DNA of 64,000 bases from Falsirhodobacter deserti (GTDB lineage Bacteria > Pseudomonadota > Alphaproteobacteria > Rhodobacterales > Rhodobacteraceae), in the NCBI RefSeq assembly GCF_004015795.1, contig NZ_ML137218.1, positions 483,548-547,547 on the forward strand. Reading direction: 5' to 3'. The position numbers were made by a program, and so were the translations under genes. The notes under the pieces were generated by a model, which was not told the DNA's origin, ran no database searches, and saw only the letters and a program-made list of their open reading frames with translations. Numbering within the stretch: the first letter of the stretch is position 1; each line of letters opens with the position of its first letter. Positions 44,794 to 54,579 of this stretch are shown in pieces.

Positions 44794-45014
44794 TTCCGGC
44801 ACTGGTCATCGCGGGCCTCTGGTTCGCCGCGGCACTGGCGCTTTGCGGCCGGGCCACGGCGCCGGCCGCCTGGGCCCTTGCGGCGACAGGCATCCCGATG
44901 TTGGGCTTGCTGACATGGCAGGGTGGCCCCTTGCCGGGGCTGGTCGGGCTTGGCGGCGCGCTTTTGCTGTTGCTGCGCACGGTCCGTCAGCGGGCACGGA
45001 GGGAACTGCGATGA
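44790..45014 (+). CDS. DUF2484 small membrane protein
   Basis: A 74-residue protein that is nearly all hydrophobic: two or three membrane segments (about 3-22, 27-45 and 48-62) and a basic tail ([12 protein letters not shown]) predicted to be cytoplasmic. It is held between murC and murB by two ATGA overlaps, and I recall DUF2484 genes at this position in other Rhodobacterales. No function is known. The location suggests a lineage-specific accessory of cell wall synthesis (inference). Confidence 0.82.
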   Translation: MIPALVIAGLWFAAALALCGRATAPAAWALAATGIPMLGLLTWQGGPLPGLVGLGGALLLLLRTVRQRARRELR

Positions 45015-45934
45015 CCATGCCCGAGGTGCGCGGCACCCTGACACCCGATCGTTCGATGGCGGACCTGACCTGGCTGCGTGTGGGCGGGCCGGCCGATTGG
45101 CTGTTCCAACCTGCGGACGAAGCCGATCTGGCCGCTTTCCTTGCGGCCTTGCCTTCTGATGTGCCGGTGTTTCCGATGGGTGTCGGATCAAACCTGATCG
45201 TGCGCGACGGCGGGTTGCGGGCGGTGGTGATCCGGCTGGGGCGCGGGTTCAACGGCATCCGCATCGAAGGCGACCGTGTCATCGCGGGTGCCGCCGCGCT
45301 TGACGCGCATGTCGCCCGCAAGGCGGCCGAGGCCGGACGGGATCTGACATTCCTGCGCACCATTCCCGGCAGCATCGGCGGCGCGGTGAAGATGAATGCA
45401 GGCTGCTATGGCAGTTACGTTGCCGATCACCTGATCGAGGTGCGTGCCATCACGCGGGCAGGGGAGGCGGTGACGATTTCCGCCGCCGATCTGAACCTGC
45501 AATATCGCCAGTCCGACATCCCCGACGGCTGGATCGTGATCGAGGCGACATTCCGCACGGCCGAAGGCGATCCGCAGGGTCTGGCCGAGCGGATGGCGGA
45601 CCAGCTTGCCCGCCGCGATGCCAGCCAGCCTACAAAGGATCGCAGCGCCGGTTCCACCTTCCGCAACCCTGTCGGTCATTCCTCTACCGGACGGGCAGAT
45701 GACACGCATGAGTTGAAGGCCTGGAAGGTCATCGACGATGCCGGAATGCGCGGTGCGACCCTTGGCGGCGCACAGATGAGCGAGAAGCATTCCAACTTCC
45801 TGATCAATACCGGGCAGGCTTCCGCCGCCGATCTGGAGAATTTGGGCGAACTTGTCAGAAAGAGGGTTTCCGAAACCTCTGGTCTTGAGCTACAGTGGGA
45901 AATCATGAGGGTCGGAGAACCCTCTGAAAAATAA
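45011..45934 (+). CDS. murB: UDP-N-acetylenolpyruvoylglucosamine reductase
   Basis: A 307-residue FAD enzyme of the type I MurB class. FAD-binding segments are [15 protein letters not shown] and [15 protein letters not shown]; the catalytic serine lies in [11 protein letters not shown], and the proton-relay Glu near the C-terminus. It reduces enolpyruvyl-UDP-GlcNAc to UDP-MurNAc with NADPH. The ATG at 45011 overlaps the preceding stop. Confidence 0.96.
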   Translation: MTMPEVRGTLTPDRSMADLTWLRVGGPADWLFQPADEADLAAFLAALPSDVPVFPMGVGSNLIVRDGGLRAVVIRLGRGFNGIRIEGDRVIAGAAALDAHVARKAAEAGRDLTFLRTIPGSIGGAVKMNAGCYGSYVADHLIEVRAITRAGEAVTISAADLNLQYRQSDIPDGWIVIEATFRTAEGDPQGLAERMADQLARRDASQPTKDRSAGSTFRNPVGHSSTGRADDTHELKAWKVIDDAGMRGATLGGAQMSEKHSNFLINTGQASAADLENLGELVRKRVSETSGLELQWEIMRVGEPSEK

Positions 45935-45941
45935 TGAAGTG

Positions 45942-45956
45942 TTAGCATCTGGTTAA
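45942..45956 (+). promoter_or_regulatory. CtrA-like box upstream of ddl-ftsQ-ftsA
   Basis: TTAG-N7-TTAA differs by one base from the TTAA-N7-TTAA CtrA consensus. It overlaps an inverted repeat CATCTG-GTTAA-CAGATG (45946-45962) in the 45-bp gap before ddl. CtrA controls ftsQA in Caulobacter. Confidence 0.35.
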
Positions 45957-45979
45957 CAGATGTAACCCGAGGCAGTGAT

Positions 45980-46903
45980 ATGGCGGGCATGTCTGGCAGG
46001 GCATTCCGCAAGGTTGCAGTTCTGATGGGCGGCCCCTCGGCCGAGCGCGAGGTGTCTCTTGTCTCCGGGCGCGCATGCGCGGCAGCCCTGCGGGAAGCAG
46101 GATATGAGGTGGTCGAGCTTGATGCCGGCCCCAACCTTGCTGCACAACTTGTGGATATCGCGCCCGACGTTGCCTTCAACGCCCTTCATGGCCGCTGGGG
46201 AGAGGATGGCTGCGTTCAGGGCATCCTTGAATGGCTGCGTATTCCTTACACCCATTCCGGTGTTCTCGCCTCGGCGCTTGCGATGGATAAAAGCCGCGCG
46301 AAGGACGTTTACCGGGCGGCCGGCCTTCCGGTGGTGGAAAGCGTGATCGCGGATCGTGCCGCGGTGGAAGCGGCGCATGTCCTGCCGCCGCCCTATGTGG
46401 TGAAGCCGAACAACGAAGGCTCCTCCGTCGGCGTCTATATCGTGCACGAGGCTGCGAACGGCCCTCCGAAACTGTCGGACGCGATGCCAGGCAGCGTGAT
46501 GGTCGAAACCTATGCACCCGGCCGGGAACTGACGGTCAGCGTGCTGGGCGACCGGGCGTTGTGCGTGACCGACATCGTCACGACCGGCTGGTATGATTAT
46601 GATGCGAAATACACGGCGGGCGGGTCGCACCACGTCTGCCCGGCGCAGGTTCCCGACCCGATCGCGCAGGCCTGCCGCGACCATGCCCTGCGGGCGCATG
46701 AAGTCCTTGGTTGCCGCGGGTTGAGCCGGACCGACTTCCGCTGGGACGAATCGCGCGGCCTTGACGGGCTGATCCTGCTGGAAACCAACACCCAGCCGGG
46801 TATGACGCCCACTTCCCTTTCGCCCGAACAGGCTGCGGAATGCGGCATGTCCTTTGCCGATCTTTGCGACTGGCTGGTGAGGGATGCGGGATGCAATCGG
46901 TGA
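45980..46903 (+). CDS. ddl: D-alanine:D-alanine ligase
   Basis: A 307-residue ATP-grasp enzyme. Motifs are [17 protein letters not shown] at the N-terminus, [24 protein letters not shown] and [15 protein letters not shown]. It makes the D-Ala-D-Ala used by MurF. Its final 13 bases overlap the ftsQ start. Confidence 0.97.
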   Translation: MAGMSGRAFRKVAVLMGGPSAEREVSLVSGRACAAALREAGYEVVELDAGPNLAAQLVDIAPDVAFNALHGRWGEDGCVQGILEWLRIPYTHSGVLASALAMDKSRAKDVYRAAGLPVVESVIADRAAVEAAHVLPPPYVVKPNNEGSSVGVYIVHEAANGPPKLSDAMPGSVMVETYAPGRELTVSVLGDRALCVTDIVTTGWYDYDAKYTAGGSHHVCPAQVPDPIAQACRDHALRAHEVLGCRGLSRTDFRWDESRGLDGLILLETNTQPGMTPTSLSPEQAAECGMSFADLCDWLVRDAGCNR

Positions 46904-47754
46904 ACCGCCCCCCACGCCGCGATCCGGCCCCAAGCCGGTTGAATTACCGCCTGCAGCGGATGATGCTGACACCGCTTTACCGCAAGTTGCTGCGGATGGG
47001 GCTGCCGGCACTGCTGGTGGCGCTGGTGCTGGCGATCGTTCTTGGCAGTTCCGACCGACGCGCCGCGATTGCCGGTTCCTTTGCCTCGGTGATCGAGGCG
47101 GTGCAGCAGCGGCCCGAATTCATGGTGAACCTGTTCCAGGTGGAAGGCGCATCGCCCATGCTGGGTGAAGGCATTCGCCGCATGTTGGACCTGAAACTGC
47201 CGCAAAGCTCTTTCGATCTGGACCTGCCGGGGCTGAGGGAGCGAATCATGACGCTGGACGCGGTCAAGGATGTGCAGCTTCGCGTGGAAAGCGGCGGTGT
47301 CCTGACGGCAGAGGTGACCGAGCGCGTGCCGGTGACCGTATGGCGGTCGGCCGCGAATGTGGAACTTCTGGATGAAATCGGCCACCGCGTCATGCTGATC
47401 GCCGAACGGAACGACCGTTCGGACCTGCCGCTGATTGCAGGGCGGGGCGCGAACAAGGCTGTCCCCGAGGTGCGGGCCCTTTTCGCCGCCGCCGCGCCCA
47501 TCATGCCGCGCGTGCGCGGCTTCGTACGCATGGGCGAACGTCGCTGGGATATCGTTCTGGACCGCGGGCAGCGCATCATGCTGCCGGTGGAACAGCCCGT
47601 TGCCGCGCTGGAACGGATCCTTGCGCTGGACAAGGCGCAGGACCTGCTGGCCCGCGACGTGATCGTGATTGATTTCCGACTGAAAGAACGCCCCGTGCTT
47701 CGACTCGCGCCGCATGCCGCCGCCGAGCTTCGCGCCGCACGCGGCCACAAATGA
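46891..47754 (+). CDS. ftsQ: Cell division protein FtsQ
   Basis: A 287-residue bitopic protein: a basic cytoplasmic N-terminus (1-30), one transmembrane segment (about 33-53), a POTRA domain (about 80-150: [18 protein letters not shown]) and the beta domain of FtsQ. It scaffolds FtsL/FtsB in the divisome. The ATG at 46891 lies inside the end of ddl. Confidence 0.94.
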   Translation: MQSVNRPPRRDPAPSRLNYRLQRMMLTPLYRKLLRMGLPALLVALVLAIVLGSSDRRAAIAGSFASVIEAVQQRPEFMVNLFQVEGASPMLGEGIRRMLDLKLPQSSFDLDLPGLRERIMTLDAVKDVQLRVESGGVLTAEVTERVPVTVWRSAANVELLDEIGHRVMLIAERNDRSDLPLIAGRGANKAVPEVRALFAAAAPIMPRVRGFVRMGERRWDIVLDRGQRIMLPVEQPVAALERILALDKAQDLLARDVIVIDFRLKERPVLRLAPHAAAELRAARGHK

Positions 47755-47767
47755 CGCGAGGGCACCG

Positions 47768-49102
47768 ATGACCGACCTCTACCAGTCCCAGCGAGCGATG
47801 CGGAACATGCGCCGCGCGGCGATCCAGCGCGGGGTCATCGCGATCCTTGATGTCGGATCGACCAAGATCGCCTGCCTGATCCTGCGCTTTGACGGGCCGG
47901 ACCGGCTGCATGACCATGACGGCGTGGGCAGCATGGCGGGGCAAAGCCAGTTCCGCGTCATCGGGGCGGCCAGCACCCGGTCGCGTGGCGTCCGCTTTGG
48001 CGAAATCAGCGTGATGAACGAAACGGAGCGTGCGATCCGCACCGCCGTTCAGGGTGCACAGAAGATGGCCAATGTGCGGGTCGATCACGTCATCGCCACC
48101 TTCTCGGGGGGGGAGCAGCGCAGCTATGGCCTTGCGGGTGAGTGGGAGCTGCACGACAGCGTCGTGACCGAACAGGACGTGGCCCGCGTGCTTTCGGCCT
48201 GCGATGTCCCCGATATCGGGCAGGGGCGGGAGGTGATGCACGCCCAGCCGGTGAACTTCGCGCTGGATCACCGTTCTGGCCTTGGCGATCCGCGGGGCCA
48301 GATCGGCAACCGCCTTGCCTGCGACATGCACATGCTGTCGGTGGATGCCAGCACGATCCAGAACCTGCTTTACTGCATCAAGCGCTGTGATCTGGAACTG
48401 GCTGGCATCGCCTCGTCAGCCTATGTCTCGGGCATCGCCAGCCTTGTGGAGGACGAGCAGGAGCTGGGCGCGGCCTGCATCGACATGGGCGGTGGGTCTA
48501 CCGGCATTTCCATCTTCATCAAGAAGCACATGATCTTCGCGGATTCGGTGCGAATGGGGGGCGACCACGTCACCTCCGACATCTCCAAGGGGTTGCAGAT
48601 CCCGCTGGCGCAGGCCGAAAAGATCAAGGCCACGCGGGGCGGCGTTTATGCCACGGGGATCGACGACCGGGACATGATCTCCATCGGGGCGGACACGGGC
48701 GATTGGGACAAGGACAGCCGCACCGTCAGCCGGACGGAACTGATCGGCATCATGCGCCCCCGCGTCGAGGAGGTGCTGGAAGAGGTTCGCGCCCGCCTGG
48801 ACGCCGCCGGCTTCGATCACCTGCCCAGCCAGCAGATCGTGCTGACCGGCGGGGCAAGCCAGGTGCCGGGGCTGGACGGACTTGCGGCGCGCATTCTTGG
48901 CCAGCGCGTCCGTCTGGGCCGCCCGCTGCGGGTGCAAGGCCTGCCGCAGGCCATCACGGGCCCGGCCTTCGCCTCGGCTGTGGGGCTGTGCCTGTTCGCC
49001 GCCCACCCGCAGGACGAATGGTGGGATTTCGACATCCCGAGCGAGCGTTACCCCGCCCGATCGCTGAAACGGGCGCTGCGCTGGTTCAAGGATAACTGGT
49101 GA
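47768..49102 (+). CDS. ftsA: Cell division protein FtsA
   Basis: A 444-residue actin-like ATPase. The phosphate-1 loop is ILDVGSTKIACLI; CIDMGGGSTGISIF is phosphate-2 and IVLTGGASQVPGL the adenosine motif. A C-terminal amphipathic helix (SLKRALRWFKDNW) anchors it to the membrane, where it tethers FtsZ. The ATG at 47768 is 13 bp after ftsQ. Confidence 0.96.
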   Translation: MTDLYQSQRAMRNMRRAAIQRGVIAILDVGSTKIACLILRFDGPDRLHDHDGVGSMAGQSQFRVIGAASTRSRGVRFGEISVMNETERAIRTAVQGAQKMANVRVDHVIATFSGGEQRSYGLAGEWELHDSVVTEQDVARVLSACDVPDIGQGREVMHAQPVNFALDHRSGLGDPRGQIGNRLACDMHMLSVDASTIQNLLYCIKRCDLELAGIASSAYVSGIASLVEDEQELGAACIDMGGGSTGISIFIKKHMIFADSVRMGGDHVTSDISKGLQIPLAQAEKIKATRGGVYATGIDDRDMISIGADTGDWDKDSRTVSRTELIGIMRPRVEEVLEEVRARLDAAGFDHLPSQQIVLTGGASQVPGLDGLAARILGQRVRLGRPLRVQGLPQAITGPAFASAVGLCLFAAHPQDEWWDFDIPSERYPARSLKRALRWFKDNW

Positions 49103-49108
49103 CGAAAA

Positions 49109-49125
49109 GGCGGCGGGATGCCGCC
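49109..49125 (+). repeat. Hairpin directly after ftsA
   Basis: GGCGGC-GGGAT-GCCGCC, 6 bp, starting 6 bp beyond the ftsA stop. No T run follows, so it may be an RNA-stability element. Confidence 0.4.
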
Positions 49126-49133
49126 GATAGGCC

Positions 49134-49143
49134 TTAAATTTAA
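49134..49143. promoter_or_regulatory. AT-rich palindrome upstream of ftsZ
   Basis: TTAAATTTAA, a 10-bp palindrome in the 165-bp ftsA-ftsZ gap. It may be an operator or part of a promoter. It does not fit the CtrA spacing. Confidence 0.35.
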
Positions 49144-49152
49144 CCGTATCGT

Positions 49153-49169
49153 GGCCTGAAAGGCCTTTT
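49153..49169 (+). terminator. Weak terminator-like hairpin in the ftsZ leader
   Basis: GGCCT-GAA-AGGCC followed by TTTT, about 100 bp before ftsZ. It could partly stop read-through from ftsA. Confidence 0.35.
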
Positions 49170-49267
49170 GGGGATGACGTTGGATGCCTGCACCGATAGG
49201 ATCGGATACAAAGCAGCGGATTGGTGCCCCCGAATGGCGCCGCGGAATTGAACACAGGCGGAAAACA

Positions 49268-50887
49268 ATGCGTCTCACCTTGATGAACGACCAACAGGAA
49301 GAACTGAAGCCGCGCATCACCGTGTTCGGGGTGGGGGGCGCTGGCGGCAATGCTGTCAACAACATGATTGAACAGCAGCTTGAGGGCGTGGAGTTCGTGG
49401 TTGCGAACACCGACGCGCAGGCGCTGCAGCAAAGCAATGCCCAGGCCAAGATCCAGATGGGCATGAAGGTGACCGAAGGTCTGGGCGCAGGCGCGCGCCC
49501 CTCGGTCGGCGCAGCCGCGGCTGAAGAAACGATTGAAGAGATCGTGGACCATCTGGCCGGCGCGCACATGTGCTTCATCACTGCCGGCATGGGCGGCGGC
49601 ACCGGCACGGGCGCAGCGCCCATCATCGCGCAAGCCGCGCGCGAACTGGGCGTTCTGACCGTTGGCGTTGTTACCAAGCCCTTCCAGTTCGAAGGCAACA
49701 AGCGGATGCGCCAGGCTGACGAGGGGATCGAGGCCCTTCAGAAGGTCGTGGATACGCTGATCATCATTCCGAACCAGAACCTGTTCCGTCTGGCCAACGA
49801 CCGCACGACCTTTACAGAAGCCTTCGCGATGGCCGACGACGTTCTGTATCAGGGCGTGAAGGGCGTGACGGACCTCATGGTGCGTCCGGGCCTCATCAAC
49901 CTCGACTTTGCGGACGTGCGCGCCGTGATGGACGAGATGGGCAAGGCCATGATGGGCACGGGCGAGGCCGAGGGCGACGAGCGCGCGAAGATGGCCGCCG
50001 AGAAGGCCATCGCCAACCCGCTGCTGGACGAGGTGAGCCTGAACGGCGCGAAGGGCGTGCTGATCAACATCACCGGCGGCTACGATCTGACGCTGTTCGA
50101 ACTGGACGAAGCCGCCGAGGCCATCCGCTCCAAGGTCGATCCGGATGCCAACATCATCGTCGGTTCCACGCTGGACACCACGATGGAAGGCCGCCTGCGC
50201 GTTTCGGTCGTCGCCACAGGGATCGAGGCTGTGAAGTCGCAAGCCGAAGCCACGCCGGCCCGCCGCCCGCTGTCGCAACCGCTGACCCAAGCCGCCCCGC
50301 AGGTTGAAGAACGTCCTGCGCCCGCGCCGCAACCCGCCGGGGCCGCTTCGCGTCCCGCACCACAGCCGCCGATGCAGCGTGCCGTGTTCGAACAGCCGCA
50401 GGACAACGCTGCCGAGGAAACGGACGAGCTTCCGCCCCCCGCCTATCGCGCGCAACCTACGGCACCCGCGCCGCAACCGGCGGCACCGCAGCCGCGCGTG
50501 CAGCGCCATGTGCCCCAACAAGTGACCGAGGATGCTTCCAGCTTCGTCGCTCCGCGCGGGCGTCAGGCTGTTGGCCAGCCGGGTTCGCCTTCGCCGGAAA
50601 CGATGGCGCGTCTGGCCGCCGCCGTCAGCAAGGCACCGCCGCGTGGAACTGCCGCCCCGCGTCCGCAGCAACCCGCGCCCCGTCAGCCTGCACCGCAGGC
50701 CGAAAAGCCGCGCTTTGGGATCGGCTCGCTGATCAACCGGATGGCAGGCCACTCCGAACAGCCGCAGCCCGAACCGCGCCAGCAGCCGCGCAGCCAGCAG
50801 CAGGTCGCCTATGAGGAAGAGCAGGAACCGAACCCAGAGCAGGAACGGATCGAGATTCCGGCCTTCCTTCGCCGCCAGGCGAACTGA
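49268..50887 (+). CDS. ftsZ: Cell division GTPase FtsZ
   Basis: A 539-residue tubulin homologue that forms the Z ring. The GTPase core (about 15-325) has [12 protein letters not shown] and the tubulin signature [10 protein letters not shown]. An unusually long disordered linker of about 180-190 residues, rich in Pro, Gln, Ala and Arg, leads to the conserved C-terminal peptide [12 protein letters not shown] that binds FtsA. The start at 49268 agrees with the conserved N-terminus; a further in-frame start at 49184 would add a non-conserved extension. A strong terminator follows. Confidence 0.97.
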   Translation: MRLTLMNDQQEELKPRITVFGVGGAGGNAVNNMIEQQLEGVEFVVANTDAQALQQSNAQAKIQMGMKVTEGLGAGARPSVGAAAAEETIEEIVDHLAGAHMCFITAGMGGGTGTGAAPIIAQAARELGVLTVGVVTKPFQFEGNKRMRQADEGIEALQKVVDTLIIIPNQNLFRLANDRTTFTEAFAMADDVLYQGVKGVTDLMVRPGLINLDFADVRAVMDEMGKAMMGTGEAEGDERAKMAAEKAIANPLLDEVSLNGAKGVLINITGGYDLTLFELDEAAEAIRSKVDPDANIIVGSTLDTTMEGRLRVSVVATGIEAVKSQAEATPARRPLSQPLTQAAPQVEERPAPAPQPAGAASRPAPQPPMQRAVFEQPQDNAAEETDELPPPAYRAQPTAPAPQPAAPQPRVQRHVPQQVTEDASSFVAPRGRQAVGQPGSPSPETMARLAAAVSKAPPRGTAAPRPQQPAPRQPAPQAEKPRFGIGSLINRMAGHSEQPQPEPRQQPRSQQQVAYEEEQEPNPEQERIEIPAFLRRQAN

Positions 50888-50910
50888 CACTTCGAAACAT
50901 TCTGACAAGA

Positions 50911-50938
50911 AAGCCCGGCGCATGCCGGGCTTTTTGTT
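50911..50938 (+). terminator. Terminator of the dcw cluster after ftsZ
   Basis: A 9-bp perfect stem AAGCCCGGC / GCCGGGCTT with a GCAT loop and a T-rich tail (TTTTTGTT). Confidence 0.9.
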
Positions 50939-51059
50939 GCTTATCAACGTCCTGCATGTGTCACACAGCGTCACAAAGAGTGAATTGAGGATGGGGCGAG
51001 GATTTCCTAATTAACATTCAGATCACGGCGCATGCGTCGGGAATGAAGGAAGGTTCGTC

Positions 51060-51980
51060 ATGCAACGCACTCTGAAGTCCGCAGTCAGCTTCTCGGGTCT
51101 GGGCCTCCACACGGGGCGTCCGGTGCGTATGATCGTGCGGCCTGCCTCGGCGGATTATGGAATCTGGTTCCGCCGCACCGACCTGACGCTGGGCGATACG
51201 CTGATTCCCGCCCGCTGGGACGCGGTGATCCCCTCCAAGCTTTGCACGCTGCTTGAAAACCCGGAAGGGGCAAGCGTTTCCACGGTGGAACACGTGATGG
51301 CCGCGCTTGCGGGCTGCGGCATCCACAATGCCCTGATCGAGATTGACGGACCGGAAGTTCCGATCCTCGATGGTTCTGCCGCGCCCTTCGTGAACCGTTT
51401 TGTTGCTGTTGGTCTGCGCGAACAGCTGGTGCCCGTGCGTGCCATCCGCATCTTGGATACGGTTGAGGTGCGCGAGGGTGAGGCCGTTGCGCGGCTGGAA
51501 CCGGCCGACATGCTGGAGATCAACTTCCAGATCGACTTCGTGGAAAAGGCGATCGGCCATCAGCAAAAGCGCCTGAACATGGCCAATGGGGCCTTCGTGC
51601 GAGAGCTGTGCGACAGCCGTACCTTCTGCCGTCAGGCCGATGTGGATGCGATGCGCGCCAACGGCCTTGCCCTTGGCGGTACGGTTGAGAACGCGGTCGT
51701 GTTCGATGGCGACCGCGTGGTCAGCCCCGGCGGCCTGCGCCACCCTGACGAGCCTGTGCGCCACAAGATGCTGGACGCCCTTGGCGATCTGGCGCTGGCC
51801 GGCGGCCCCATCCTTGGCCGTTATACCGGCATCCGCGCGGGCCATGCGATGACGAACCGCCTGCTGCGCGCCCTGTTTGCCCGCCGCGACGCGTGGCAGA
51901 TGGTGGAGTGTGGCACCCATACCGGGCTGAAGCTTCCGGGCGTGGGCGTGGTGCGCGCCGATCTGCCTGCAGTGGCTTGA
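51060..51980 (+). CDS. lpxC: UDP-3-O-acyl-N-acetylglucosamine deacetylase
   Basis: A 306-residue zinc amidase catalysing the committed step of lipid A synthesis. Zinc ligands are the His of STVEHVMAAL and the His and Asp of VRHKMLDALGDL; the general base Glu precedes that first His. PILDGSAAPFV is another signature. It follows ftsZ after a terminator and about 120 bp, so it probably has its own promoter in the AT-rich stretch 50,940-51,030. Confidence 0.97.
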   Translation: MQRTLKSAVSFSGLGLHTGRPVRMIVRPASADYGIWFRRTDLTLGDTLIPARWDAVIPSKLCTLLENPEGASVSTVEHVMAALAGCGIHNALIEIDGPEVPILDGSAAPFVNRFVAVGLREQLVPVRAIRILDTVEVREGEAVARLEPADMLEINFQIDFVEKAIGHQQKRLNMANGAFVRELCDSRTFCRQADVDAMRANGLALGGTVENAVVFDGDRVVSPGGLRHPDEPVRHKMLDALGDLALAGGPILGRYTGIRAGHAMTNRLLRALFARRDAWQMVECGTHTGLKLPGVGVVRADLPAVA

Positions 51981-52080
51981 AAGGCGTTTTGCCACCCGGA
52001 TTTTTCTGTGCTACGACATCCCGAACACCTCGCCCTGCCGCAAGGCCGGGCAGCGGGACAAGCACGAGGACAGGCGGAAG

Positions 52081-52923
52081 ATGACAGGCAGGAAGTCAGG
52101 CAGGCAGTTCCTTGGCACGATGCTTGTGTTGGGGCTGTTGGCCGGATGCGGTGCCCGCAGCGAAGAAGACACGGCCGATCTGGAAAGCCTGACGGCGCAG
52201 CAGATCTTCGACCGGGGCGAAACGGCGCTGAACGAAGATAAGCCGGAACGCGCGGTCACCTACTTCTCGGGCGTGGAGCGGCTTTATCCTTACACGCAAT
52301 ACGCCAAGCGATCGCTGATCATGCAGGCCTATGCCTATCATCAGTCGCGGGAGTATGAGGACGCCCGCAGTGCCGCCCAGCGTTTCCTTGATTACTACCC
52401 TGCCGATCCGGATGCGGCTTATGCCCAGTATCTTCTGGCGCTGTCCTATTACGACCAGATCGACGAGGTTGGCCGCGACCAAGGCCTGACATTCCAGGCG
52501 CTGCAGGCGCTGCGCACGGTGATCGAACGGTATCCCGACAGCGAATACGCCCGTCAGGCCATGCTGCAATTCGACGTGGCTTATGATCAGCTTGCCGCGA
52601 AAGAGATGGAGATCGGCCGCTATTACCTGAAGCGGAAGAACTATACCGCCGCCATCAACCGCTTCCGTGCGGTGGTGGAGGAATATCAGACCACGAGCCA
52701 CACGCCCGAGGCGCTGCACCGCCTGGTCGAATCCTATCTGGCCCTTGGCCTGACGGATGAAGCGCAAACGGCGGGTGCGATCCTTGGCTATAACTATCAA
52801 TCATCGCCCTTCTATGACGACAGCTATCGCCTGCTGACGGGTGCGGGGCTGAACGCCCGCGATACGGGCGACAACTGGCTGTCCAGCATCTATCGGCAAA
52901 CGATCCGGGGCGAGTGGCTGTAG
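52081..52923 (+). CDS. bamD: Outer membrane protein assembly factor BamD
   Basis: A 280-residue lipoprotein. The signal peptide ends in the lipobox LLAGCG with Cys23, to be lipidated. It is followed by five TPR-like helical pairs (for example QIFDRGETALNEDKPERAVTYF). BamD is an essential periplasmic component of the BAM complex that inserts outer membrane beta-barrels. The lpxC-bamD-recN order supports the call. Confidence 0.94.
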   Translation: MTGRKSGRQFLGTMLVLGLLAGCGARSEEDTADLESLTAQQIFDRGETALNEDKPERAVTYFSGVERLYPYTQYAKRSLIMQAYAYHQSREYEDARSAAQRFLDYYPADPDAAYAQYLLALSYYDQIDEVGRDQGLTFQALQALRTVIERYPDSEYARQAMLQFDVAYDQLAAKEMEIGRYYLKRKNYTAAINRFRAVVEEYQTTSHTPEALHRLVESYLALGLTDEAQTAGAILGYNYQSSPFYDDSYRLLTGAGLNARDTGDNWLSSIYRQTIRGEWL

Positions 52924-52941
52924 GCCCTTTGGGGGAAGACC

Positions 52942-54579
52942 ATGCTCCGCACGCTCGATATTCGGGACATGCTCATCATCGAGCGGCTTTCGCTGGCGTT
53001 TCAACCGGGACTGAACGTCCTTACGGGTGAAACGGGGGCGGGCAAGTCGATCATGCTTGATGCGCTTGGCTTCGTGCTGGGTTGGCGCGGGCGGGCGGAA
53101 CTGGTGCGCGCCGGTGCCGCCACGGGCGAGGTGACCGCCGTGTTCGACCTGACGCCCGCCGTGCGTGCCGTGCTGGATGAAGCCGGCATCGCCGCCGAGG
53201 ATGAGGTGATCCTGCGCCGCGTGAACCATGCCGACGGACGCAAGACGGCATGGGTGAACGATCGGCGTGTCTCGGGCGAGGTGCTTCGCGCCCTTTCCGA
53301 TGTGCTGGTGGAACTGCATGGCCAGCACGATGATCGCGGCCTTCTGAACCCGCGCGGCCATCGGCTGATGCTGGATGCCTTTGCGCAGGTGGATGTGGGG
53401 CCGGTGCGGCGGGCATGGGTTGAACTTGGCCGCGCCCGCACCCGCCTGCAAGAGGCGGAGCGGGCGCTGGAAGCCATTCGCGCGGAAGAGGATTTCCTGC
53501 GCCACGCGGTTGCCGAACTTGACAAGCTGGACCCCCAACAGGGCGAGGAAGCGAGCCTCGATGCCCGCCGCCGCGCCATGCAGGCGGCAGAGCGGATTCG
53601 CGACGACATCGCCCGCGCCCATCAGGCGATGTCCGATCAAGGGGCCGAGGGGTTGCTGATCGACGCCACCCGCTGGCTGGAAGGGGCGGCGGACCGTGCC
53701 GAGGGGCGACTGGAACTGGCGATGGCCGCGCTGACTCGGGCCATGGTCGAACTGGGCGAAGCGCAGCAGGGTGTCGAGGATTGCCTGACTGCGCTGGATT
53801 TCAACCCGTCCGAGCTGGAGGCAATGGAGGAGCGGCTTTTCGCCATCCGTGCCCTTGCCCGCAAGCACAACGTTCTGGCGGACGAACTGGGCGAGTTTGC
53901 CGAAGGCCTTCGCCGCCGCCTTGCTGCGCTGGACGGGGGCGAGCGGGACATCGCCGCCCTGCGTCGCGCGGTTTCGGAAGCCGACATGGCCTATCGGAGC
54001 GAGGCCGAAGCGCTGACCTCCACCCGCCGGAAGGCGGCGATGCGTCTGGACAAGGCGATGGCTGCGGAACTTGCACCGCTGAAGATGGAACGGGCTGTGT
54101 TCGAAACGCTGGTCACCCCTGCCGATGCGGGGCCCGAAGGCGTGGATGCGGTGGCCTTCACCGTTGCCACCAATCCCGGTGCGCCTCCCGGCCCGCTGAA
54201 CAAGATCGCCTCGGGCGGGGAGCTTTCGCGCTTTCTTCTGGCGCTGAAGGTGTGCCTGACGGGCGATACCCGCGATGTGACGATGATCTTCGACGAGATC
54301 GACCGCGGTGTCGGCGGGGCCACGGCCAATGCGGTCGGTCGCCGCCTGAAGGCGCTTGCCGAAGGCGGGCAGGTTCTGGTTGTCACGCACTCGCCGCAGG
54401 TGGCGGCCCTTGGATCCCATCACTGGCGCGTGGAAAAGCGGGTGAAGGGCGGAATGACCACATCCACCGTGGTGGGTCTGGACCATGACCAGCGGGTGGA
54501 GGAGGTGGGCCGCATGCTTGCCGGCGATACCGTGACCGAGGCCGCGCGCGAAGCTGCGCGCGACCTGCTCGCGGGTTAG
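52942..54579 (+). CDS. recN: DNA repair ATPase RecN
   Basis: A 545-residue SMC-like protein. Walker A is LTGETGAGKS (28-37). A central coiled coil (about 150-380) separates it from the C-terminal signature SGGELSRFLLALK, Walker B TMIFDEIDRGVGG and the D-loop. RecN acts in double-strand break repair, holding DNA ends. It converges on the aminotransferase gene with a 4-bp overlap of the two ends. Confidence 0.96.
   Translation: MLRTLDIRDMLIIERLSLAFQPGLNVLTGETGAGKSIMLDALGFVLGWRGRAELVRAGAATGEVTAVFDLTPAVRAVLDEAGIAAEDEVILRRVNHADGRKTAWVNDRRVSGEVLRALSDVLVELHGQHDDRGLLNPRGHRLMLDAFAQVDVGPVRRAWVELGRARTRLQEAERALEAIRAEEDFLRHAVAELDKLDPQQGEEASLDARRRAMQAAERIRDDIARAHQAMSDQGAEGLLIDATRWLEGAADRAEGRLELAMAALTRAMVELGEAQQGVEDCLTALDFNPSELEAMEERLFAIRALARKHNVLADELGEFAEGLRRRLAALDGGERDIAALRRAVSEADMAYRSEAEALTSTRRKAAMRLDKAMAAELAPLKMERAVFETLVTPADAGPEGVDAVAFTVATNPGAPPGPLNKIASGGELSRFLLALKVCLTGDTRDVTMIFDEIDRGVGGATANAVGRRLKALAEGGQVLVVTHSPQVAALGSHHWRVEKRVKGGMTTSTVVGLDHDQRVEEVGRMLAGDTVTEAAREAARDLLAG

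Noticed and set aside
48416-50974. An 852-residue frame opposite ftsA and ftsZ.
   Set aside because: Antisense shadow of two certain genes.
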